Source: CAYRVX01 sp964642165 (GTDB lineage Bacteria > Planctomycetota > Phycisphaerae > SM23-33). From it: a DNA stretch of 19,293 nucleotides. Every line of letters begins with the position of its first letter. Within the stretch, counting starts at the first letter, position 1. Position numbers and translations under genes: made by a program. Shown here one piece after another: positions 13,790 through 19,293 of this stretch. Location: contig CAZXOC010000131.1 in the NCBI GenBank assembly GCA_964642165.1, forward strand, positions 1 to 19,293, given 5' to 3'. The notes below the pieces were generated by a model. That model was not told where the DNA came from and did not search any database. It saw only the letters and a program-made list of their open reading frames with translations.

Positions 13790-14248
13790 TCAGGCGTCGC
13801 CGGGCCCCCGGACCTCATCCGGCCGGGCCGCGGCGCCGGGTCCGTCGGCGGCCAGGAAGTCCTGGAGCATCACGGCGGCCGCCACGGCATCCTGCCGGGC
13901 CCGCTTCTGCTTGCGGGTGTATGTGCCGGCGAGGGCCTCGTCGGCGGCGAAGCTGCTGAGTCGCTCATCCCACAGGCGAACGTCCAGGCCCGTCGCTTCG
14001 GCCAGGCGGGACGCCATCGACCGCGCGAGCTTGCCTTGCGGGCCCTCGGTGTCGTCCATGTTCAGCGGCCAGCCCACCACCACGCCTTCGACGGCGTACT
14101 CGTCGGCCAGCTCGCGGATCTTCGCCACGACCTCGGCGAGCGGCTCGGCGGGCAGGACCGTCAGCGGCGAGGCGATCCCGTCCACGGTGCCGCCCACGGC
14201 CACGCCGATCCGCTTCGTCCCGTGATCGATGCCCAGCCACCTGCCCAT
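13790..14248 (-). CDS. ruvX: Putative pre-16S rRNA nuclease / Holliday junction resolvase-like YqgF/RuvX
   Basis: A 152-residue RNase H-fold protein. The N-terminal strand WLGIDHGTKRIGVAVGG carries the first catalytic Asp (Asp8) and the family's DxGxxRIGVA motif. VVGWPLNMDDTEGPQ matches the 'vvGlPlnmdGteg.q' block, VRLWDERLSSFAAD holds the catalytic Glu, and RQDAVAAAVMLQDFL the last Asp with the AA...L helix. The family is nearly universal and processes the 5' end of pre-16S rRNA; the resolvase name is historical. The C-terminus has about 18 extra Gly/Ala/Pro-rich residues. It lies 75 bases after the guanylyltransferase gene on the same strand and may be cotranscribed with it. ATG 14248 has only a weak, distant GGAG. 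Confidence 0.9.
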   Translation of the reverse strand: MGRWLGIDHGTKRIGVAVGGTVDGIASPLTVLPAEPLAEVVAKIRELADEYAVEGVVVGWPLNMDDTEGPQGKLARSMASRLAEATGLDVRLWDERLSSFAADEALAGTYTRKQKRARQDAVAAAVMLQDFLAADGPGAAARPDEVRGPGDA

Positions 14249-14323
14249 TCTCGGCGTTGCTCTCCGGCCCGCCCGTCGGCCGCCGTGCTGTCGCCTGCCG
14301 CGGCGCGAGGCCCCCGCCTCACG

Positions 14324-15397
14324 CTACAGGAACTTCTTGCCGTACCGGGCCTCCAGCGGCGCGACCAGCTCCTTGAGCTTCTGGGCGCCCTCCTTGCTGC
14401 ACACCAGCGTCGCGTCCGCCGATCGGACCACCACGCAGTCGGTCATCCCCACCACGGCCACCAGGTGCTCGTCCTCGCAGACGATGACGTTGTTCTGCCC
14501 GTTCAGCACGATGGCGTGGTCGGCCACGATCGCGTTGCCCGCCTCGTCGCGCTCCACCACGTCGCCCAGCATGGGCCAGGACCCCACGTCCAGCCACTCG
14601 CAGTTCAGCTCGACGACGAGGACCTTCTCGGCCTTCTCCATCACCGCATAGTCGATGCTGATCTTCTGGAGCGTGGGGTAGACCTCGGCCAGCAGGCCGG
14701 CGACGTCGCCGCCGTCGCGGCGGGCCTCGCCGATCGGGCGGAGCCGCTCGACCGAGGCCGGAAGGTGGCGCTCCAGCTCCCGGCGAATCGCCCGGAGCGT
14801 CCAGACGAACATGCCGCTGTTCCAGTAGTACTCGCCGCTGTCGAGGTACTGCCGGGCCACGTCCGGCTCGGGCTTCTCGCGGAAGGCGACGACCTCCCGC
14901 GCGCCGCCCTCCAGGGACGCGCCGAAGTGGATGTACCCCAGCCCCGGGTGCGCCCAAGTCGGGCGGACGCCGAACGTCAGCAGGGCGTCGTCGTGGGCCT
15001 CGGCGGCGGCCAGCGCCGTCTCGACCGCCTGGGCAAAGCGATCCTGCGGGCGGATGACGTGGTCGGCGGTGAAAACCGCCATCGTGCCTTCCGGGTCGGC
15101 CGCCCCGATGAGTTCGGCCGCCAGGGCGATCGCGTTGGCCGTGTCGCGCCCTTCGGGCTCGCCGACGACGTTCTCCGGGCGCACGTGCGGCAGGGCGTCG
15201 GCCACCTGCGAGGCGTACTGGGCGTTGGTGATGACCCAGACGTTCTCGGGCGCGAAGAGGCCCTCCAGCCGCTCGGCGGCGAGCTGGAGCAGGTTCCGCC
15301 CGCCCAGCAGGGGCAGGAGTTGCTTCGGCCGGCTCTCGCGGCTGAGCGGCCAGAGCCGCCTGCCCGCGCCCCCCGCCATGATCACGGCGTAGCGCAT
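14324..15397 (-). CDS. manC: Mannose-1-phosphate guanylyltransferase
   Basis: A 357-residue nucleotidyltransferase that makes GDP-mannose from GTP and mannose-1-phosphate for glycans. The nucleotide-binding signature is MAGGAGRRLWPLSR (residues 7-20) followed by PKQ (24-26). Further family motifs are VGEPEGRDTANAIALAA, FTADHVIRP, FREKPEPDVA, YYWNSGMFVW, KISIDYAVMEKAE and WLDVGSWP. It ends after the GT-A domain and a short left-handed helix region, without the C-terminal phosphomannose isomerase domain of bifunctional ManC/AlgA, so it is the monofunctional type. ATG 15397 has AAGGAGA upstream. It is divergent from the ECF sigma gene; a GGAACC at 15486-15481 on its strand hints at an ECF-type -35, but no good -10 follows. 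Confidence 0.92.
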   Translation of the reverse strand: MRYAVIMAGGAGRRLWPLSRESRPKQLLPLLGGRNLLQLAAERLEGLFAPENVWVITNAQYASQVADALPHVRPENVVGEPEGRDTANAIALAAELIGAADPEGTMAVFTADHVIRPQDRFAQAVETALAAAEAHDDALLTFGVRPTWAHPGLGYIHFGASLEGGAREVVAFREKPEPDVARQYLDSGEYYWNSGMFVWTLRAIRRELERHLPASVERLRPIGEARRDGGDVAGLLAEVYPTLQKISIDYAVMEKAEKVLVVELNCEWLDVGSWPMLGDVVERDEAGNAIVADHAIVLNGQNNVIVCEDEHLVAVVGMTDCVVVRSADATLVCSKEGAQKLKELVAPLEARYGKKFL

Positions 15398-15573
15398 CGG
15401 TCCATCTCCTTCCCGGCGGCCCGGCCGATCGGTCCCGAACCGCCACGACAGGCCTATACTCTACCCTCGAACCCGCCGCCGGTTCCACGCCGCGGGGCAT
15501 CGATTCGCTCCGCCGCCCCGGCCGCGGCGCCCCGCCGAGGCGGCCCGCGCCGCCGACGGACCCGCGGAAACAG

Positions 15574-15599
15574 GGAACTCCTTGCGTGATTCTCCCGTC
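15574..15599 (+). promoter_or_regulatory. Predicted ECF-type autoregulatory promoter
   Basis: GGAACT (15574-15579), a 16-base spacer and CGTC (15596-15599) match the common ECF promoter form GGAAC-N16/17-CGTC. Transcription would start around 15605, past the ATG at 15602 but before the GTG at 15626. Position just upstream of an ECF sigma gene suggests self-activation. Confidence 0.5.
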
Positions 15600-15625
15600 C
15601 GATGCGAGATAAGGGAGGACGTGAC

Positions 15626-16237
15626 GTGGCGCGAGCCCACAGGCCTGAGGCGCATCGCTTGCCGGACGACGGCGCGACATCCGACCCGGAGCTGATCCGT
15701 GCGGTTCAGGAAGGATCGGCGGCGGCGCTGGAAACGCTGTACCGGCGCTACCTGCCGTCGATCTGGCGGTATGTCTGCGCGCGGCTGGGCGGCGACGGGC
15801 CCGCGGCCGAGGACGTCGTCAGCGAGACCTTCCTGGCGGCCATCCGCGCCGTCGGCGAGATCGACCCGCACGGCGGGCCGCTGTGTGCCTGGCTGACGGG
15901 CATCGCCCGGCACAAGCTGGGCGACCACTGGCGGCGGGCGCGGCGACGGCCGCGGCAGCTCGCATCGCCGGTTGCCGAACGCAGCGGCGCGCCCGATCCG
16001 CCCGCGCCCGACGGCGCCGCGGCGGCCGCCGAGAGCCGGGCGCTCGTCGTCCGGGCGATGGCCGCCCTCCGTGACGACGAGCGGCTGGTCCTGGAGTGGA
16101 AGTACCTCGACGGCTTGGCGGTGCGCCGGATCGCCGACCGCCTCGGGCGCAGCGAGAGGGCCGCGGAGGCCCTGCTCTACCGGGCGAGGAAGTCCTTCCG
16201 GGCCGTGTTCGAAGGCTTCGGCGCCTCGGCGGGCTGA
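15626..16237 (+). CDS. ECF-family RNA polymerase sigma factor
   Basis: A 203-residue sigma-70-family protein with only regions 2 and 4. Region 2 (about 31-104) reads SAAALETLYRRYLPSIWRYV, then AEDVVSETFLAAI and the DNA-melting/-10 helix LCAWLTGIARHKLGDHWRR. An Ala/Pro-rich linker follows. Region 4 (about 141-193) reads AMAALRDDERLVLEWKYLDG, then the helix-turn-helix VRRIADRLGRSERAAEALLYRARKSFR. The start GTG 15626 is chosen over ATG 15602 because AAGGGAGGA (15611-15619) lies six bases before it, no site precedes the ATG, and a predicted ECF promoter would start transcription between the two. Its stop is 29 bases before the LamG membrane protein, so both form an operon, the usual arrangement of an ECF factor with its membrane regulator. 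Confidence 0.88.
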   Translation: MARAHRPEAHRLPDDGATSDPELIRAVQEGSAAALETLYRRYLPSIWRYVCARLGGDGPAAEDVVSETFLAAIRAVGEIDPHGGPLCAWLTGIARHKLGDHWRRARRRPRQLASPVAERSGAPDPPAPDGAAAAAESRALVVRAMAALRDDERLVLEWKYLDGLAVRRIADRLGRSERAAEALLYRARKSFRAVFEGFGASAG

Positions 16238-16266
16238 GCGGCGCCGCGACGGCAGGGAGATCTCCG

Positions 16267-18609
16267 ATGGGCGAGAACGATGAACCAAAGCAGGACGATC
16301 TGGGGCCGCTGATCCGCGACGGCTACGCCGCGCCGCCGCCCCGGGAGGCGTTCGTGGCGTCCCTGGGCGCCCGACTTCGCCGGGAGTTGGACAAGCAGGC
16401 GTCCGCGCCGGGCGACCACCGACGGGGGCGGCGGGGCTTGCTGGCCCTGCTGGCGGCCCACTGGCGGCTGGTGGCCGAGCTGGCGGCCTGCGTGCTGGTC
16501 GGCGCCTTCGTCGTGCCGCTGGCCATGCACCGCCCGCCGCGACGCGACGAGCGCCCGCTCGCCGGAGCGCGGACACGCGGCGGTGGGGTCGAGCCGGCCT
16601 CCCGGGAGCCGGGCACGGGGCGCGAGCCGAGGACCGGCCGCTACGCCATGTACTCCGAGGGCTTTCTGGCGCGCGCAGACGCCGCGCTTGCCGGGTTCGC
16701 TCGCCCCGGTGCCCAGCCGCTGGGGCAGGCCGAGCCTCACGTCCCGACGCCCCCCAAGCCGCCGGCGACGTTCCGGCCGGTCGTGGCCCCCCACATACCG
16801 CGGGCCGGCCTGGTCGGCCTGTGGCTGGCGAACGGCAACGCCTTCGACAGCGCCGCCTCGCACCACGGCGCGGCGGTCAAGGTCGCCTACGCCCCCGACC
16901 GGCACGGCGCGCCGAAGGGGGCGTTCCTCTTCGACGGCCAGGCCGGGCTGGTCGTCATCCCCGACCACGAGGAGCTGGATACCGACGACGCCTTCACCGT
17001 CAGCGCGTGGATCAAGCCCCGGGCCTACACCAACCGCCAGGGTCGCGAGCAGCACATCGTCTGCAAGTGGCTCTACAGCCAGCAGCACCACGGCGACTTC
17101 ATCCTCCAACTCATGAGCGACGGGCACCTGAAGCTCTGGGTCGCCGACCGACAGGGCACCTTCGTCGAGGAGAGCCTGCTGTCCAAGGCGGTCGTGCCTC
17201 TCGACCGATGGACGCATGCCGCCGCGACGTTCGACCGCGGGCGCATGAAGGTCTACGTCAACGGCCGCCTCGACGCCGAGGCGCTCGCCCCGACCATCCG
17301 CCATACCAGCCGCCGGGAGTACGCCCACGACGACGTCTGCATCGGCGCCAAGTGGGACGGCGGCTACAACTGCAACGGGGCCGTGGACGAGGTGGCCATC
17401 TGGAGCCGGGCCCTGAGCGGGATGGAGATCGTCGCCCTGTGCGACGCCTCCGCGCCGGCGGCGCCGTGCCTGCCTCGCGGGCCCCGCTCCGACCGGGTCC
17501 TGCTGGCCGACGGCGGGCGGCTGCGGGGGGCGATCCTCAACGAGCGGTACGTCCTGGCGACCCCGTTCGGCCGGATGGACGTGCCCGCGGCCCGGGCGGC
17601 GGGCCTCGTGGTCGGCGAGGAGCCCAACGCGCCCGTCCAGCTCGTCCTGCTCGACGGGCAGGTGCTCGTCGGCACGCTCGCCCAGGCCGTCGTGCGGCTG
17701 AAGCTCTCGACCGGCTCGACGCTGCGCATCCCCGTGGCCGACCTTCGCGCCGCCGGCTACCGCCTCAGCGATGCCCGGCCGGCCGTGAACCCGCCCGGCG
17801 GCGCCTGGGTCATCCTGCGCGGTGGGGAGAGGCTGATCCTCGCCGACGCGGTCCCGCCGCTTCGCCTGCTGCCGGCCTGCGGGGGGGAGGAGATCGCCCT
17901 GTCGCCCAAGGGCGTGCTGCGGGTGGACTCGGCCGATCCCAACGGCGGCGCCCACCGCGTGACGTTCGCCAACGGCTCGACCCTCACCGGCGAGCTGCGC
18001 CCGGCGAAGCTCTCGCTGAAGCTCCAGCTCGGGCGCGAGCTCACCATCGGCCGCGAGGCGATCGGCCGGCTCGTGTGGCCGTCCCGGCGGCTCCGGCCGA
18101 CGGACGCAGCGACGATGACCCTGCGCAACGGCGACCGCCTGCTGGGGCGGCTGACCCACGAGACGCTGACCGTTCGCACCCGCTTCGGCGACGCGCGCCT
18201 TCGCCCCGGCGACCTCGTGACCGCCACGTTCGACGCCAACCAGCCGCGCACCGTCGCGGCCGAGCAGTGGGACGGCGTGGTCCTGCGAGGGCCCCTGGCC
18301 GAGCCCGCCGTGACGATCGCCCTCGAGCCGGGCGGGCCCACGCTGACCGTGTCGGCCGGGCGGATCGCCTCGATCGCCAGGGACGCGACGCTGCCCCCGC
18401 CCGGCGTGGCCGAGGAGGTCGCCAAGCTCGTCGGCCGCCTCGGGGCGGAGTCGTTCAAGGACCGCGAGGCCGCCACGAAGGCGCTCGCCGGCATGGGCCC
18501 TCGCATTATCCCCTTGCTTCGCAAGCACCTGGAGAGCACCGACGCCGAGGTCCGCGGCCGCGTCCAGACCGTCCTGAAGACGCTGGCGGCCCGGCGCGGC
18601 GGCTCGTGA
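16267..18609 (+). CDS. Anti-sigma-like membrane protein with LamG domain, beta repeats and HEAT-like C-terminus
   Basis: A 780-residue protein. Residues 1-58 are cytoplasmic, with LGPLIRDGYAAPPPREAFVASL then LRRELDKQ, a short helical segment of the kind found before the membrane helix of planctomycete ECF regulators. One membrane helix lies at about 69-87 (VAELAACVLVGAFVVPLAM), then a Pro-rich stalk. A LamG/concanavalin-like domain follows (about 180-395): GLVGLWLANGNAFDSA, FTVSAWIKPRAY, WTHAAATFDRGRMKVYVNG and AVDEVAIWSRALSG, typical of family members that bind glycans or proteins. Residues 408-710 hold about six degenerate beta repeats of 40-55 residues, and 714-775 a HEAT-like helical pair (KDREAATKALAGMGPRIIPL). 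ATG 16267 has AGGGAGA six bases upstream. Likely an extracytoplasmic sensor controlling the sigma factor; this is inferred from context, since no classical zinc-binding anti-sigma motif is seen. Confidence 0.8.
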   Translation: MGENDEPKQDDLGPLIRDGYAAPPPREAFVASLGARLRRELDKQASAPGDHRRGRRGLLALLAAHWRLVAELAACVLVGAFVVPLAMHRPPRRDERPLAGARTRGGGVEPASREPGTGREPRTGRYAMYSEGFLARADAALAGFARPGAQPLGQAEPHVPTPPKPPATFRPVVAPHIPRAGLVGLWLANGNAFDSAASHHGAAVKVAYAPDRHGAPKGAFLFDGQAGLVVIPDHEELDTDDAFTVSAWIKPRAYTNRQGREQHIVCKWLYSQQHHGDFILQLMSDGHLKLWVADRQGTFVEESLLSKAVVPLDRWTHAAATFDRGRMKVYVNGRLDAEALAPTIRHTSRREYAHDDVCIGAKWDGGYNCNGAVDEVAIWSRALSGMEIVALCDASAPAAPCLPRGPRSDRVLLADGGRLRGAILNERYVLATPFGRMDVPAARAAGLVVGEEPNAPVQLVLLDGQVLVGTLAQAVVRLKLSTGSTLRIPVADLRAAGYRLSDARPAVNPPGGAWVILRGGERLILADAVPPLRLLPACGGEEIALSPKGVLRVDSADPNGGAHRVTFANGSTLTGELRPAKLSLKLQLGRELTIGREAIGRLVWPSRRLRPTDAATMTLRNGDRLLGRLTHETLTVRTRFGDARLRPGDLVTATFDANQPRTVAAEQWDGVVLRGPLAEPAVTIALEPGGPTLTVSAGRIASIARDATLPPPGVAEEVAKLVGRLGAESFKDREAATKALAGMGPRIIPLLRKHLESTDAEVRGRVQTVLKTLAARRGGS

Positions 18610-18620
18610 GCCGGCCAGCC

Positions 18621-18636
18621 CGGCGGGGAACCGCCG
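18621..18636 (+). terminator. Hairpin 11 bases after the LamG gene
   Basis: CGGCGG and CCGCCG form a perfect 6-bp stem with a GGAA loop just past the stop codon. A T-run is lacking, so its role as terminator is uncertain. From here to about 18890 the sequence is very G+C-rich and holds no ORF with a recognisable protein, RNA or site. Confidence 0.3.
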
Positions 18637-18893
18637 ACGGGGGCCTCCCGAACGCGGAAGCGTCTGACCGCGGCTGAACCAGGCCGGGGATCGTGCGGCC
18701 CTTCGCTGCGGCGGGGGCGCGGGGGAGCTTCGGCGGACGGGTCGGGCGGCTGGCGCGGGCGAGGATGGAATGAGCCGCTCTCGGGCCCGGCCGGGACGGT
18801 CCCGCGGCGCGCCGGAGATGCCGCGGCGCGGGGCGGCAATCTGTATTCCTCTATGCCCAATTCGATGGCCCCGACCGCCACGACGCGTCCTCA

Positions 18894-18923
18894 TTGTGTC
18901 ACTTTGTTTCCAAAGTGACACAA
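18894..18923. repeat. Perfect 13-bp palindrome with 4-base loop
   Basis: TTGTGTCACTTTG and CAAAGTGACACAA flank TTTC. The arms are AT-rich against the surrounding DNA. No T-run follows on either strand, which argues against a simple terminator. It ends 23 bases upstream of a strong-looking promoter, a position suited to a dimeric regulator. Alternatives are a REP-type element or two abutting insertion-sequence ends. Confidence 0.6.
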
Positions 18924-18946
18924 ACGCGTGATCATCGTTATCGCAG

Positions 18947-18975
18947 TTGAAAGTTAGAGTTACATATCATATAAG
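18947..18975 (+). promoter_or_regulatory. Near-consensus sigma-70-type promoter without an obvious gene
   Basis: TTGAAA (18947-18952), a 17-base spacer and TATAAG (18970-18975) are the best sigma-70 match seen in the window. Transcription would begin near 18982 and run towards the right edge. A GGAGG at 18990-18994 is not followed by a start codon at usable distance, and no recognisable protein follows. A 5-bp hairpin, CCGTA (18976-18980) with TACGG (18987-18991), overlaps the start region. Confidence 0.5.
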
Positions 18976-19213
18976 CCGTACGTTTTTACGGAGGATCGGA
19001 CAATCAGCCCCGCTCGCCGGAATCTACGTTGCCTTACGAGGAATTTGTCGCCGAAGCGGCCAGGAGTCTCGATTGCTTGTGTCGGAACTATCCACGCCTG
19101 GTGCTTCTCAGGGGGGTCGGAGTCAATGCACCCTGTTGTCACTACAGCGCCGCTTGGCCGAGCAAGCTGGGCAGTAGGCCGGCATGGTCCGGATCGAGGT
19201 AACACTTCCGCGC

Positions 19214-19284
19214 TGCGAGCATTCCTTTCACCCCTCCGGGGTTCTTCTCATAAGGCTCGCATTTCCGGGGGCTTGCGCCCCCGG
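19214..19284. repeat. REP-like cluster of nested palindromes
   Basis: Three inverted repeats lie together. TGCGAGC (19214-19220) pairs with GCTCGCA (19255-19261) and encloses CCCC tcc GGGG (19231-19241). Immediately beyond is CCGGGGGC TTGC GCCCCCGG (19265-19284), a perfect 8-bp stem with a 4-base loop. The layout resembles dispersed palindromic repeats common in planctomycete intergenic DNA; this is recalled, not searched. No second copy occurs in the window. Confidence 0.5.
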
Positions 19285-19293
19285 CCAAACCCT

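Noticed and set aside
13667..15589. 640-codon plus-strand frame opposite ruvX and manC
   Set aside because: Shadow of two clear enzyme genes; no motifs of its own.
16177..18921. 914-codon minus-strand frame opposite the LamG protein
   Set aside because: Antisense, low-complexity Arg/Gly/Pro-rich translation; the plus strand carries a clear LamG domain and ribosome-binding site.
18947..19177. 76-codon plus-strand ORF beginning MKVRVTYHIS
   Set aside because: Its TTG start is the -35 of a good promoter, it has no Shine-Dalgarno, and the protein is not recognisable.
18960..19205. 81-codon minus-strand ORF
   Set aside because: No recognisable motif or ribosome-binding site, and it crosses the predicted promoter on the other strand.
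1..19293. CRISPR arrays, tRNA or rRNA genes
   Set aside because: No regularly spaced direct repeats, no cloverleaf with a TPsiC-like arm and no rRNA core sequence were seen on either strand.

Overview
The window is very G+C-rich bacterial DNA (about two thirds G+C by eye). It probably comes from the Planctomycetota or a close relative. This is an inference from an ECF sigma factor paired with a membrane-anchored LamG protein, long proteins rich in Gly/Ala/Arg/Pro, and palindromic repeats at the right edge; no rRNA or other taxonomic marker is present.

Layout. 1-440: remnant of an IS256/mutator-type transposase, minus strand, with a hairpin over its former ribosome-binding site. 618-2925: two minus-strand genes, an unusual protein joining a P-loop-kinase-like and a nucleoside-deoxyribosyltransferase-like domain, and a secreted TlpA-type thioredoxin. 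3126-11538: a compact minus-strand type IV pilus operon, transcribed pilM, pilN, pilO, pilP-like, pilB, pilT, pilC and two minor prepilins. Its leader (11539-11747) holds a promoter, an RNA with the layout and core sequence of a cyclic-di-GMP-I (GEMM) riboswitch, and a hairpin that overlaps the pilM Shine-Dalgarno.

11837-15397: hemW (minus), an FHA-domain protein (plus), ruvX (minus) and a mannose-1-phosphate guanylyltransferase (minus). 15574-18609: an ECF sigma factor with a good match to an ECF-type promoter just upstream, followed by a 780-residue protein with an anti-sigma-like N-terminus, one membrane segment, a LamG domain, about six degenerate beta repeats and a HEAT-like end. 18610-19293: no convincing gene, but a 13-bp perfect palindrome, a near-consensus sigma-70 promoter without an ORF behind it, and REP-like palindromes.

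How it fits together. The pil operon encodes the inner-membrane platform (PilM/N/O/P-like/C), the extension and retraction ATPases (PilB, PilT) and two minor pilins; secretin, major pilin and prepilin peptidase must lie elsewhere. The leader RNA suggests the operon responds to a cyclic dinucleotide, and PilB carries a degraded MshEN-type N-terminus, the domain through which some PilB/GspE ATPases bind c-di-GMP. The ECF sigma/LamG pair looks like a separate, self-activating envelope-sensing unit. All assignments come from reading motifs by eye; no database search was run.
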